Positions 1-9,109 of a stretch of DNA of 64,000 nt are shown here, in pieces. Every line of letters starts with the position of its first letter. The stretch's first letter is position 1. The notes beneath the pieces were generated by a model. The model did not search any database, was not told the origin of the DNA, and saw nothing but the letters and a program-made list of their open reading frames with translations. This DNA comes from an uncultured Pseudomonadales bacterium. Its GTDB lineage: Bacteria > Pseudomonadota > Gammaproteobacteria > Pseudomonadales > Porticoccaceae. Position numbers and translations under genes: made by a program. The stretch is taken from assembly GCA_943788895.1 (NCBI GenBank), contig CALSRZ010000003.1:285310-349309 (forward strand), given 5' to 3'.

Positions 1-1
1 C

Positions 2-2257
2 AAAGAAAGTGCCCTCAAGTACCACACAGATTCGACACCAGGTAAGCTCGAAATTCGCCCCACCAAGCCACTGGCCAATAAGCGCGATCTCTCTCTCGCC
101 TATTCACCCGGTGTTGCCTATGCCTGTGAACTGATTGAAGAGCGCCCCACGGCGGCCGCCGAGGTAACTGCGCGAGGTAATCTGGTTGCCGTAATCACCA
201 ATGGTACAGCGGTGCTGGGTCTCGGCAATATAGGCCCGCTGGCCTCCAAGCCGGTAATGGAGGGCAAGGCGGTTCTGTTTAAAAAGTTTGCCAATATTGA
301 TGTCTTTGATATTGAGATCGATGAAACCGATGTCGATAAGCTGGTAGATATTATCGCTTCACTGGAACCGACCTTTGGCGGGATCAACCTCGAGGATATC
401 AAGGCCCCCGAATGTTTTATGGTCGAACAAAAACTTCGCGAGCGCATGAAAATTCCGGTCTTCCACGACGATCAACACGGCACGGCAATTGTTGCAGCGG
501 CGGCGATCTACAACGGCCTGCGGATTGTTGAAAAGAAATTCGAAGAGGTGAAACTGGTGGTCTCCGGCGCTGGTGCCGCGAGTATTGCCTGTGTCGATCT
601 GCTGGTGAGCATGGGGCTGCAGAAGAAAAATGTGCGCATGATTGACCGCACCGGGGTTATCTATGCCGGCCGTAAGGATGGCATGAATCCCTGGAAGCAG
701 GGCTACGCGGTGGAAACCAGTGACCGCACTATTGAAGATGCGATTGAAGGTGCAGATCTGTTTATGGGCCTCTCGGGCCCGGGCGTTTTAAATGGCGAGC
801 TGGTTAAAAAGATGGGGCCAAAGCCAATTATTTTGGCGATGTCGAATCCAATCCCGGAAATTATGCCTGAGGAGGCCATGGCTGCGCGCCCAGATGCGAT
901 TCTGGCCACGGGTCGCTCGGACTACCCCAATCAGGTCAACAATGTTCTGTGTTTCCCGTTTATCTTTCGCGGCGCACTGGACTGCGGTGCTTCGACGATT
1001 AATGAAGAGATGAAAATGGCGGCGGTTAAGGCGATTGCCGATCTGGCGCTTAAAGAGACCTCGGATGTGGTTGCCGCTGCCTACAGTGGCGAGAAATTGC
1101 GCTTTGGCCCCGACTATCTGATTCCCAAACCCTTTGACCCGCGCCTGATTGAAGATGTGCCAATGGCAGTGGTTAAGGCGGCAATGGCCAGCGGTGTCGC
1201 AACCCGCCCGATCGAAGACTTTGATGCCTACCGCCAAACATTGCATGAGTTTACCAATCAGGCCGGCCTGTTTATGCAGCCGATTATTGAGGTGGCGAAA
1301 AAAGCGCCGGCGAAAATTGTCTATGCCGAGGGTGAAAATGATGATGTATTGATGGCCGTTCAAGCGGTGATTGATGAACGTATCGCCCAGCCAATCCTGA
1401 TTGGCCGCCGCGCCGGTATGGAGACAAAAATTGAGCGCCTCGGACTGCGCATTGATCTGGATAAGGATGTTGAAGTCTTTGATCCCAGTGATAATGACCG
1501 CCACGAGGAGTACGCAGCCTATTACAATGCTGTGGCTGGTCGCAACGGTGTCTCAGTGGATGCGGCACGCAAAATTATGCGCGATGACCAGACCGCTATA
1601 GCCGCGGTGATGGTGGCTCGCGGTGAGGCCAGCGGCTTAATCTGCGGCAAGGTGGGTCGCTTTGATTTCCACTTGCGGGAAATTATGCAATTACTGGGGC
1701 CAGAGAAAAAGGATCAGCTGGTCTCCTCTTCCGCAGTGCTGCTGCTCGACGATGGTCCGCTGTTTTTGGCCGATACCACCATGAATATCGATCCCAGTGC
1801 TGAACAGCTGGCGACTATTACTGAGGCCTGTATGGATCTGGTGCGCCACTTTGCTCTTGAGCCAAAAGTAGCCCTGCTCTCTCATTCAAACTTTGGTACA
1901 TCGAATGCACCCTCGGCGAAAAAAGTTCGCGCCGCCGCAGAAATTTTGCGCGCCAAGCACGACGAGATTGAGATTGATGGTGAGATGCATGTACTCAGCG
2001 CGTTAAACCCGACTCTGCGCAAGACAGTTTATCCCCAGGCTAACCTGAGTGGTCGTGCCAACGTTCTGGTGATGCCCAATCTGGATGCGGCAAATATTGC
2101 CATGGGCCTGATTCGCTCACTAACTGATGGACTGTTGATCGGGCCCTTTATCAATGGTCTGGCAAAACCTGCGCATATTGTTCTGCCCTCGGTAACATCG
2201 CGGGGAATATTTAATATGACCGCTTTAACCGTTGCCGATATTCAGCACAGTAAATAG
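2..2257 (+). CDS. maeB: NADP-dependent malic enzyme, MaeB type (5' truncated)
   Basis: Converts malate to pyruvate with NADPH production in the cytoplasm. The ORF track starts at an internal GTG (212), but the same frame is open back to base 2 and encodes typical MaeB N-terminal sequence ([15 protein letters not shown]), so the true start lies outside the window. Visible parts in order are the malic N-terminal domain ([11 protein letters not shown]), the NAD(P)-binding Rossmann domain ([16 protein letters not shown]) and, from about the middle onward, a phosphotransacetylase-like C-terminal domain ([15 protein letters not shown]). That fusion is diagnostic of MaeB rather than MaeA. It ends five bases before the convergent rsmI stop. 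Confidence 0.95.
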   Translation, partial: KESALKYHTDSTPGKLEIRPTKPLANKRDLSLAYSPGVAYACELIEERPTAAAEVTARGNLVAVITNGTAVLGLGNIGPLASKPVMEGKAVLFKKFANIDVFDIEIDETDVDKLVDIIASLEPTFGGINLEDIKAPECFMVEQKLRERMKIPVFHDDQHGTAIVAAAAIYNGLRIVEKKFEEVKLVVSGAGAASIACVDLLVSMGLQKKNVRMIDRTGVIYAGRKDGMNPWKQGYAVETSDRTIEDAIEGADLFMGLSGPGVLNGELVKKMGPKPIILAMSNPIPEIMPEEAMAARPDAILATGRSDYPNQVNNVLCFPFIFRGALDCGASTINEEMKMAAVKAIADLALKETSDVVAAAYSGEKLRFGPDYLIPKPFDPRLIEDVPMAVVKAAMASGVATRPIEDFDAYRQTLHEFTNQAGLFMQPIIEVAKKAPAKIVYAEGENDDVLMAVQAVIDERIAQPILIGRRAGMETKIERLGLRIDLDKDVEVFDPSDNDRHEEYAAYYNAVAGRNGVSVDAARKIMRDDQTAIAAVMVARGEASGLICGKVGRFDFHLREIMQLLGPEKKDQLVSSSAVLLLDDGPLFLADTTMNIDPSAEQLATITEACMDLVRHFALEPKVALLSHSNFGTSNAPSAKKVRAAAEILRAKHDEIEIDGEMHVLSALNPTLRKTVYPQANLSGRANVLVMPNLDAANIAMGLIRSLTDGLLIGPFINGLAKPAHIVLPSVTSRGIFNMTALTVADIQHSK

Positions 2258-2262
2258 AAGTT

Positions 2263-3108
2263 TTATTTTTTTAGTTCCATAGCCATTTGGTAGAACTGCT
2301 TTTTATCGCCGCCAGTGATTTTTGCGGTCAGTGCCGCAGCCTTGGCGGCAGGCAGTTCAGCCAATAACAGACGCAGCACTTTTTCACCGTCAACTGTACT
2401 GCTGGTGCCGGCTTTAGCGCTGCCGGCCAGTACCAGAACGATTTCACCGCGCTGTTGATTGCTATCGGCCTCGACCAGCGCAACCAGCTCGTCGAGACTG
2501 CCGTGGAGATAGGTTTCAAAGGTTTTGCTGATCTCTCTGGCGATAAAGCCAATATGCTCAGCACCAAATATTTCCCGCGCATCTTTAAGCGATTCGAGTA
2601 TGCGGTGTGGCGCCTCGTAAAACACCATGGTTTCATTGACGGCCTTAAGCTCGCTAAAGGCTTTTTTACGCTGACTGCTCTTGGCCGGTAAAAAACCGAT
2701 AAATCTAAATTTATCTGTGGGTAATCCCGCGACACTGAGGGCGGAGATCACGGCGCTGGCACCGGGAATTGGCACTACTGCGTAGCCCTCCTCGCGAGCC
2801 GCAAGCACCAGTCGGTAGCCGGGATCTGAAATCAGCGGTGTACCAGCATCGGAAATTAATGCAATATCATCCCCTGAGGCGAGTCGCTTGAGAATTTTAT
2901 AGCTGCTCTTCTTGTCGCTGTGATCGTGATAGGCCACAAGGGGCTTATCTATGCGAAAATGATCCAACAATTTTTTGCTGTGACGGGTATCCTCACAGGC
3001 TATGGCTGCCACGGATTGTAGTGTCTCGATTGCACGAGGCACCATATCACCCAAATTACCTATGGGTGTGGCGACAATATATAACGTACCGGATTGATTT
3101 GAGTTCAT
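2263..3108 (-). CDS. rsmI: 16S rRNA (cytidine1402-2'-O)-methyltransferase RsmI
   Basis: SAM-dependent methyltransferase that modifies C1402 in the ribosomal P site of 16S rRNA. The 281 aa protein has the N-terminal family signature LYIVATPIGNLGD, the EDTRHSKKLL motif, the glycine-rich SDAGTPLISDPGY loop and the GASAV segment of tetrapyrrole-methylase-fold enzymes. Length is normal. The start codon shares bases 3107-3108 with the divergent lpoA ATG (top strand CATG), so neither gene has a private promoter region. No good Shine-Dalgarno sequence is visible. The rsmI/lpoA divergence is the conserved E. coli yraL/yraM arrangement. Confidence 0.95.
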   Translation of the reverse strand: MNSNQSGTLYIVATPIGNLGDMVPRAIETLQSVAAIACEDTRHSKKLLDHFRIDKPLVAYHDHSDKKSSYKILKRLASGDDIALISDAGTPLISDPGYRLVLAAREEGYAVVPIPGASAVISALSVAGLPTDKFRFIGFLPAKSSQRKKAFSELKAVNETMVFYEAPHRILESLKDAREIFGAEHIGFIAREISKTFETYLHGSLDELVALVEADSNQQRGEIVLVLAGSAKAGTSSTVDGEKVLRLLLAELPAAKAAALTAKITGGDKKQFYQMAMELKK

Positions 3109-4966
3109 GAATACAAAGCTTTTTCTGTCGATATTTTATGCTGGATGCATCTTAGCCTTTATCGGGGCCTGTGCGCCAATATCTACGCAAGATTCGGTAA
3201 TACCGCGAATTACCGCCAGCCCTCAGGACAGCGATTCGAGTCGCTCAATTGTGCGTCAGGCTGAGCAGATAGTTATCCGCGCCCAGTCCTCCGATACACT
3301 GCAGAGAGACTCCCTGCTCCTCGACGCTGCCATTCTGTTTGCCCAGGCCGGTGATATTGCCAACAGTCGAGAGACGCTGGACTTGATCAGTGCCAACAAT
3401 CTCGGCAATGCACTTTTTATTGAATACAGTCTGTTAGGTCTGGAACTTGATATTGCCAGCCACCTGCATACAGATGCACAGCAGTGGTTAATACAACCGC
3501 GCTTTGTGGCGGTTAGATCCACACTGAGTATTAATTTTTCTCGGCGCATACTGAGCCTGGAAAGCGACCTTAACTATGCAATGGGTGATCTGGAAACCAG
3601 TATCGGCAAGCTGATTGAGCTCGGCGAATCGTACAGCCAGAGAAAAATACTCGGGCAGGGTTCCATCGCACTTATCCACGACAAGATCTGGCGACAGCTC
3701 AATGAACTGCCCTTTCAAACCCTGCAAAAAACTCAACCGGGTGATCGCGATACCCTAGCAGGCTGGTATAAATTGGCCGCCGCGGTTCGTTACCAGCAGG
3801 GAGACCCAGCTGCCCAGAAGAGCCGTTCTACTATCTGGCAGCAGCGCTGGAAAAATCACCCCGGGGCGAAGAAGCCACCCTCGGCACTAACCGGCCGCAT
3901 ACAGAGTCGGCCACCGAAAAGTATTGCCCTGTTACTGCCATTGCAGGATGAATATGAAATCCCCAGCAACACTCTGCTGAACGGCTTTATGAGTGGCTAT
4001 TACCAAAAGCTGGCTCAGGGTAGCACTGTGCCCAATGTGAATATTTATGACACCTCTGGCGTGCCAGTAACCGATGTTTATAACCGTGCGGTCAACGCTG
4101 GCGCGCAACTGGTTATCGGCCCTATGCGCCAATCCCAGGTAGAGGAGTTGCTCTCACTGCCTGAGCTGGATGTACCGACCATGACCCTTAATCGGGTCGA
4201 CAAAAGCATTGAAAACCCGCCAGAGAATTTAATTCAATTTGGCCTCTCAGCTCTCGATGAAGTCGAACAGATTGCCGATCGTGCATGGCTTGAGGGTCAA
4301 ACCAATGTTCTGCTGATAGCGCCTGACAGTGGCTGGGGTCAGCGTGCCACCAACTATTTTATTGACTCATGGACAGCTAGAGGCGGTCTGGTGACTGGCG
4401 CTATTACCTATCCATCGACAGTTAAGGATTTCACCAAGCTGCTCAAGGCGCCGCTGGAGATCGATCTCAGCGAGAAGCGCGGCCTTGAAATGCGTCGCTA
4501 TATCAACAGCAGCCTGAGTTATACCGCACGTCGTCGCAACGATATAGATCTGGTTGTTGTCCTTGGCTACTCGGAAAAAGTCCGTCAGATAAAACCCTCA
4601 TTGGATTTTCTCTACGCCGGCGATATCCCTGTCTACGCGTCGTCACATATCTACAATGGCACCCAGCAGATTGAGCTCAACCGCGATCTCAGCGGCATTC
4701 AATTCAGCGCGATGAACTGGACACTCGACGGCCATATGCCGCGACCGCTAAAACCGGATCAGCGTCTGCCCACGGCCTACAGACAACTCTATGCACTGGG
4801 TCACGATGCCTTTATGTTGCATGCAATGCTCGGTGAAATGGATAAGCCGGAAGCTCTTCCAGTTTTTGGCTCTACCGGTATGCTGACTCTCTCTGAGGGT
4901 GTTATAAAACGCCATGAGAAATGGGCTGTATTTAAAAAAGGTAAGGCGGTACCAGCCAGACCATAG
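3107..4966 (+). CDS. lpoA: Penicillin-binding protein activator LpoA (lipoprotein)
   Basis: Outer-membrane lipoprotein that activates PBP1A in peptidoglycan synthesis. The N-terminus carries a signal peptide ending in the lipobox IGAC (Cys about residue 22). A helical TPR-like N-terminal region is followed by a periplasmic-binding-protein-like C-terminal domain (IALLLPLQDEYEIPSN, QLVIGPMRQSQV), as in YraM. At 619 aa it is of family length. It heads the same-strand series lpoA-yraN-diaA-dolP as in E. coli. The ATG overlaps the divergent rsmI start by two bases, so any promoter must lie inside rsmI. Confidence 0.92.
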   Translation: MNTKLFLSIFYAGCILAFIGACAPISTQDSVIPRITASPQDSDSSRSIVRQAEQIVIRAQSSDTLQRDSLLLDAAILFAQAGDIANSRETLDLISANNLGNALFIEYSLLGLELDIASHLHTDAQQWLIQPRFVAVRSTLSINFSRRILSLESDLNYAMGDLETSIGKLIELGESYSQRKILGQGSIALIHDKIWRQLNELPFQTLQKTQPGDRDTLAGWYKLAAAVRYQQGDPAAQKSRSTIWQQRWKNHPGAKKPPSALTGRIQSRPPKSIALLLPLQDEYEIPSNTLLNGFMSGYYQKLAQGSTVPNVNIYDTSGVPVTDVYNRAVNAGAQLVIGPMRQSQVEELLSLPELDVPTMTLNRVDKSIENPPENLIQFGLSALDEVEQIADRAWLEGQTNVLLIAPDSGWGQRATNYFIDSWTARGGLVTGAITYPSTVKDFTKLLKAPLEIDLSEKRGLEMRRYINSSLSYTARRRNDIDLVVVLGYSEKVRQIKPSLDFLYAGDIPVYASSHIYNGTQQIELNRDLSGIQFSAMNWTLDGHMPRPLKPDQRLPTAYRQLYALGHDAFMLHAMLGEMDKPEALPVFGSTGMLTLSEGVIKRHEKWAVFKKGKAVPARP

Positions 4967-5022
4967 CTTCTAATAGAGAGCCTGTAATAGAAAGCTTGCA
5001 ACAAAAAGCCCCTAACAAAAAA
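4967..5022 (+). repeat. Degenerate short tandem repeat in the lpoA-yraN spacer
   Basis: The spacer contains consecutive, imperfect copies of a roughly 16 nt unit (cttctaatagagag, then cctgtaatagaaag), followed by a looser copy. It is one of about ten short tandem duplications in the window. No function is evident. Confidence 0.5.
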
Positions 5023-5049
5023 TCAATAGCATTTATTCAAGGAACGATA

Positions 5050-5424
5050 ATGCACAGGGACAGCAGTCTAAGCGGCGCGGATGCCGAACAGCTAGCGCGG
5101 GATTACCTGCAACAGCAGGGTTTAAAGTTTCTCGCGAAAAACTTTCGCACCCCGAGGGGCGAAATCGATCTGATTATGCGGGATAATGCCTATCTGGTTT
5201 TTGTTGAAGTGCGCTTTCGTCAAAGCAGTGATTTTGGTTCCGCTGAGGAATCAATTACTCAGCAAAAATGCCGACGCCTGACCGCGGCGGCACTGGCTTA
5301 TATGCAGAGCCAGAAATTGACCAACAAATTAAGTGCCAGATTTGACGCTGTAGCTATCAGTCCGCCACCGGTAAAATCGGCAACAGGTTTTAGCATCAAC
5401 TGGATAAAAAATATTCTGCAGTAA
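5050..5424 (+). CDS. yraN: YraN family (UPF0102) nuclease-fold protein
   Basis: Small protein with a restriction-endonuclease-like fold and no firmly established role. Core motifs are visible: GADAEQLARDYL near the N-terminus, then PRGEIDLIMRD and VFVEVRFR, matching the E...D...E-x-K-like pattern of the fold (here EVR). The ORF track begins at 4996 with a 19-codon extension. I prefer the ATG at 5050 because a Shine-Dalgarno (caagga) sits seven bases upstream and the N-terminus then fits the family. It lies between lpoA and diaA exactly as in E. coli. Confidence 0.88.
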   Translation: MHRDSSLSGADAEQLARDYLQQQGLKFLAKNFRTPRGEIDLIMRDNAYLVFVEVRFRQSSDFGSAEESITQQKCRRLTAAALAYMQSQKLTNKLSARFDAVAISPPPVKSATGFSINWIKNILQ

Positions 5425-5502
5425 GAATTAAAGTAAGACCAACTAAACGGTCAGATTAAAACTGCAGACAATTGTTAAAGTAAAAGCAGGCTGTTGGACG
5501 CG

Positions 5503-6066
5503 ATGGAAGAGAAAATTTTTAATCATTTTCAAAAAATGATCGAAGCCACAATGCACAACGGTGAGTCCCATACCGAGGCTATGGCTGGCGCCGCCGAAAA
5601 AGTCGCCTCTGCTCTGCTGGCGGGGAACTGTATCTTCACCCTCGGTGAAAAATCCGGCGTGCAAATTGCTCAACTTTTTTCCGATTACCTGGCGCTGGGC
5701 TACGATATAGACCGACCCGGTTTTCCCTCGATCAATCTCAATCAGATCACCCAAAACAGTAGTGACAACGAGCGCTACAACCAGGCACTCAACACCCACG
5801 GCAAGGGCGGCGATATACTGGTTGTGGTCAGCGCCGACAACAGTGAGCCGTTGCTTATCAGTGCACTGAACAGTGCTGTGAACCGCGGTATGACCATTGT
5901 GCTGCTATCTGCCGCAAACGATGAGTCGCTGGTCTCAGCCGTCAGCTACAATGATATTTATATAAGCAGTGCAGAACTCTCTGCGCCGCTGGCAACACAA
6001 TCCCAACTTCAGGTTATTCAGTGCATCTGCGGACTGATTGACAGCCATATTTTCGGAGGCGAATAA
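5503..6066 (+). CDS. diaA: DiaA-like SIS-domain protein (DnaA-initiator association / GmhA family)
   Basis: Sugar-isomerase-fold protein. By synteny it is DiaA, which binds DnaA and promotes timely initiation at oriC, rather than the heptose isomerase GmhA. The ATG at 5503 (MEEKIFNHF) aligns with E. coli MQERI; the track uses a TTG nine bases upstream. The SIS core is present but the usual glycine-rich nucleotide-sugar loop is altered (TLGEKSG where GNGGSA-like sequence is expected), consistent with loss of isomerase activity. The stop is directly followed by the dolP ATG, whose Shine-Dalgarno (ggagg) lies inside diaA, implying translational coupling. Confidence 0.85.
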   Translation: MEEKIFNHFQKMIEATMHNGESHTEAMAGAAEKVASALLAGNCIFTLGEKSGVQIAQLFSDYLALGYDIDRPGFPSINLNQITQNSSDNERYNQALNTHGKGGDILVVVSADNSEPLLISALNSAVNRGMTIVLLSAANDESLVSAVSYNDIYISSAELSAPLATQSQLQVIQCICGLIDSHIFGGE

Positions 6067-6633
6067 ATGCGTCAAATCACAGTTATTCTTTCACTACTTT
6101 TTGTCCTTTCGGGCTGTACTTCGCTGGTTAACAGTGTCGTTAAAGAGCCGATTAATCCAGACCCAACCTCGACAACCATTGGCTCGGATATCAATGACTT
6201 AAAGATGGATACCTTTATCGGTGTGAATATCAAAAAAGCCTCTCCGGCACTGAAAAAATCCCATATCAATGTGCATGTCTACGATTCAGTGGTGCTGTTG
6301 ACTGGTGAGGTTCGAAACAAAGATTTGAAAAATCTTGCAGGGAAGACCGCCAACGCCTATACCGGCGTGCGCTTGGTTTACAACGAACTCTCTATTCGCC
6401 CTAACTCTTCAATTGTCTCGCGTACCAATGACACGCTTATTACTGCGAAGATAAAAACCAAACTGACTTTCGACAAAGAGATTGAGTCGTCAAATATTGA
6501 GGTCACTACAGAAGATAGCGTGGTTTATCTGATGGGCAAGGTGCGACGACTCAGTGGCGAAAAGGCCACCGCTACTGCCAGTGACACTAGCGGCGTGCGC
6601 AAAGTGGTTAAGGTATTTGAGTACGTAGACTAG
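6067..6633 (+). CDS. dolP: BON-domain outer-membrane lipoprotein DolP
   Basis: Outer-membrane lipoprotein involved in envelope integrity at division sites. The signal peptide ends in the lipobox LSGC (Cys about 17). Two BON domains follow, about residues 55-115 (INVHVYDSVVLLTGEV) and 120-188 (IEVTTEDSVVYLMGKV). At 188 aa it matches E. coli YraP/DolP. It is last in the lpoA-yraN-diaA-dolP series, with no spacer after diaA. Confidence 0.93.
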   Translation: MRQITVILSLLFVLSGCTSLVNSVVKEPINPDPTSTTIGSDINDLKMDTFIGVNIKKASPALKKSHINVHVYDSVVLLTGEVRNKDLKNLAGKTANAYTGVRLVYNELSIRPNSSIVSRTNDTLITAKIKTKLTFDKEIESSNIEVTTEDSVVYLMGKVRRLSGEKATATASDTSGVRKVVKVFEYVD

Positions 6634-6642
6634 ACTTTCTAA

Positions 6643-6666
6643 CACTCAACCTAGCACTCAACCTAA
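6643..6666 (+). repeat. 12-nt tandem duplication downstream of dolP
   Basis: Two copies of cactcaacctag/a lie head to tail between the convergent dolP and thiolase genes. The second copy runs into the thiolase stop codon (TAG on the minus strand). Confidence 0.7.
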
Positions 6667-7886
6667 AGCAACTCTATTGCCATGGCGGTGGCTTCTCCAC
6701 CGCCAATACAGAGACTCGCAATACCCTTCTTACCGCCGTGCTGTTGCAAGGCATAAATCAAAGTCACCAGTATTCTCGCACCGCTGGCACCAATCGGATG
6801 TCCCAGGGCACAGGCGCCACCATGAACATTGAGTTTGTCATGGGGAATGCCAATCTCATGCATGGCGGCCATAGCGACCACGGCAAAGGCTTCATTAACT
6901 TCCCATAGATCTACTTCATCAACAGCCCAGCCAACCCGTTCAAGGGTTTTATTAATCGCTGTTACTGGTGCGGTGGTAAACCACTCTGGCTCCTGGGCGC
7001 ACTGATCAAAACCATGAATTAGCGCCACTGGCTTTAAGCCCTGCGCCTCGGCTTCATCTGCCAGCATTAAAGTTAGTGCCGCCGCGCCGTCGGAAATTGA
7101 GCTGGCATTGGCCGCGGTGACTGTTCCGTCTTTTTCAAAGGCTGGTTTTAACTGGGGAATTTTTTCCGGTCGCGCACTGCCGGGCTGCTCATCGGTGTCG
7201 ACAACTGTATCGCCACGACGGGAAGAGATGGTCACCGGGGCAATTTCATCTTTAAACCAGCCATTATCTATAGCTCGATTGGCGCGGCGCAGCGATTCTA
7301 TAGCGTAAGCATCCTGATCTTCGCGGCTAAAGTTATATTTGTTCGCGCAGGTCTCGGCAAAGTTGCCCATTGCGGTGCCCTGATAGGCATCCTGCAGGCC
7401 ATCGAACTGCATATGATCGAGCATCTGTGCATGACCAAATCTGTAGCCCTGTCGCCCCTGGGGAATCAGGTAGGGGGCGCGACTCATACTTTCCATACCA
7501 CCGGCCACTATGACTTTTGACTGGCCGGCACGCAGTGCGTTGGCGGCCATCATCACGGCTTTCATTGCCGAGCCACAAACTTTATTGATGGTGGTACAGG
7601 GCGTTGCGCGATCCAGCCCTGCTGCCAGAGCAGCCTGTCGAGCTGGTGCCTGACCGACACCTGCGCTGAGTACACAGCCCATCAGCACTTCATCAATTTG
7701 GTTACTCTTGAGTGCGGATTTTGACAGTGCATCGCGGATGGCGGTTGCACCCAGTTGTGGGGCACTGGCAGTGGAAAGGGTTCCAAGCATGCCGCCCACG
7801 GGCGTGCGCGAAGCTGAAAGTATGGCGATTGGCTGTGATGCAGCACTTGATGAAGTGTTTGATGAAGTGTTTGATGATGGTGACAT
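6663..7886 (-). CDS. Thiolase / acetyl-CoA C-acetyltransferase
   Basis: Condenses or cleaves acyl-CoA thioesters. The catalytic Cys is in INKVCGSAMKAV, and the C-terminal motifs NVHGGACALGHPIGASG (His) and CIGGGEA (second Cys) are intact, so the enzyme should be active. Sequence resembles acetoacetyl-CoA thiolases (AtoB/PhaA type) more than FadA, and no fadB or phaB partner is adjacent, so the pathway is open. A good Shine-Dalgarno (aggagg) precedes the ATG. The N-terminus has a low-complexity Ser/Asn/Thr tail created by a 12-nt tandem duplication (7849-7872), absent from typical thiolases. Confidence 0.9.
   Translation of the reverse strand: MSPSSNTSSNTSSSAASQPIAILSASRTPVGGMLGTLSTASAPQLGATAIRDALSKSALKSNQIDEVLMGCVLSAGVGQAPARQAALAAGLDRATPCTTINKVCGSAMKAVMMAANALRAGQSKVIVAGGMESMSRAPYLIPQGRQGYRFGHAQMLDHMQFDGLQDAYQGTAMGNFAETCANKYNFSREDQDAYAIESLRRANRAIDNGWFKDEIAPVTISSRRGDTVVDTDEQPGSARPEKIPQLKPAFEKDGTVTAANASSISDGAAALTLMLADEAEAQGLKPVALIHGFDQCAQEPEWFTTAPVTAINKTLERVGWAVDEVDLWEVNEAFAVVAMAAMHEIGIPHDKLNVHGGACALGHPIGASGARILVTLIYALQQHGGKKGIASLCIGGGEATAMAIELL
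7849..7872. repeat. 12-nt tandem duplication in the thiolase N-terminus
   Basis: Two exact copies of gatgaagtgttt (plus strand) encode the repeated SSNT-type residues ahead of the thiolase fold. The repeat is in frame, so the gene stays open. Confidence 0.85.
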
Positions 7887-7940
7887 TGTGGCTCCTCCTG
7901 AGAATATGTCTGCTTTCTAATAGCTTGCTCTAAAAGAAGT

Positions 7941-8384
7941 TTATTTGATAACCCGCAAAGAGGGTTTGGGCTTTTTCGGACCCTTATCTTTAGGCTCAGC
8001 AAGTGGTTTATCCGATGATTTGGTTTTCACTGCTTTCGGACCGCGCGGCGGGGTTGGCGGCTGATCTGGATCTTCGCGTTCAAACACTGTGCCCTGACCA
8101 TTCTCATGACTGTAGATACCAACAACGGCAAAGACCGGCACCTTGATATTAATAGGGACACCACCAAAGCGTGTTGAAAAGGCAAGGATTTCAAGATCGA
8201 GAACAAAGTTGGTTACCGCTCGGGGAGCGATATTCAGGACTATCTGACCATCGGTCACATAGTCCTGAGGAACCTCAACACCCGGATAATGGGCATCGAT
8301 CGCCACATAGGGCGTGCAATCGTTGTCCACTATCCAGTCAAAAAAGGCTCTCAGGATATAGGGTCGGTTGGACCTCATATTCAT
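7941..8384 (-). CDS. sspB: ClpXP protease specificity-enhancing factor SspB
   Basis: Adaptor that delivers ssrA-tagged proteins to ClpXP. The track's 201 aa ORF is over-long. The real start is the ATG at 8384, which overlaps the sspA stop as ATGA and gives 147 aa beginning MNMRSNRPYILRAF. The substrate-binding fold (FDWIVDNDCTPYVAID, VNFVLD-like segment) is followed by a flexible charged linker. The extreme C-terminus PSLRVIK matches the ClpX-binding tail of E. coli SspB (ALRVVK). It is translationally coupled to sspA. Confidence 0.95.
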   Translation of the reverse strand: MNMRSNRPYILRAFFDWIVDNDCTPYVAIDAHYPGVEVPQDYVTDGQIVLNIAPRAVTNFVLDLEILAFSTRFGGVPINIKVPVFAVVGIYSHENGQGTVFEREDPDQPPTPPRGPKAVKTKSSDKPLAEPKDKGPKKPKPSLRVIK

Positions 8385-9007
8385 CGCAGGGGACGAATCT
8401 CTTGTTCGAGATCTGTAAGACTTTCCTGGAATGAAGGTCGATCGAAAAGACGCTCCATATAGTCGAGTAGAGGCTTTACCTGACGGTTGTTGGGCAGTTC
8501 GATACCGAGCTGCGGCAAACGCCACAGGATAGGACCGAGACAGCAATCAACTAGGGTAAATTCTTCACTCATAAAGTACGGCATATCGGTGAAGATACTG
8601 GCAATGCTGATCAGCGACTCGCGGAATTCCTTGCGTGCCTCTTCAGATTTTTTACTTTCTGGGCTATTGATAATCTGGGCAATCAGACCGCCCCAGTCTT
8701 TCTCAATGCGGTGAACCCAGAGACGGCTCTGCGCTCGCGCGACTGGATAGACCGGCAACAGCGGTGGATGTGGGAAGCGTTCATCCAGATATTCCATAAC
8801 CACTTTTGACTCGTAGAGAGCCAGGTCGCGATCAACCAGGGTCGGCAATGTGCCGTAGGGATTCGCTTCAAGAATCTCTTCTGTAATGGCGCTGGGTTCA
8901 ATATCTTCGATTTCAACCGTAACGTCTTTCTCGGCTAAAACAATACGAACTCTATGGCTGTACTGGCATGTAGGGTCGGAAAATAATGTCATCGACGATC
9001 GTCGCAC
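8381..9007 (-). CDS. sspA: Stringent starvation protein A (GST-like)
   Basis: RNA-polymerase-associated protein with a glutathione-S-transferase fold. The thioredoxin-like N-domain (MTLFSDPTCQYSHRVRIVL) and the strongly conserved DERFPHPPLLPVYPVARA stretch are typical. I keep the GTG at 9007 because GAGAGG lies just upstream; the alternative ATG at 8992 has no ribosome-binding site. The rpsI-petABC-sspAB order follows the Pseudomonas pattern. Confidence 0.93.
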   Translation of the reverse strand: MRRSSMTLFSDPTCQYSHRVRIVLAEKDVTVEIEDIEPSAITEEILEANPYGTLPTLVDRDLALYESKVVMEYLDERFPHPPLLPVYPVARAQSRLWVHRIEKDWGGLIAQIINSPESKKSEEARKEFRESLISIASIFTDMPYFMSEEFTLVDCCLGPILWRLPQLGIELPNNRQVKPLLDYMERLFDRPSFQESLTDLEQEIRPLR

Positions 9008-9109
9008 ATCAACCTCTCAATTTTAAAGTAATTAGGGGGTAGCAAATCGCTACCCCAAATAGACAATCCATGCCTTTATATGGTCTGTCCTGAATAAAAC
9101 TGTCTAATC

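Noticed and set aside
788-1504. 238 aa minus-strand ORF inside maeB
   Set aside because: Lies wholly within a conserved gene, has no recognisable domain, and is His/Arg-rich as expected from antisense reading.
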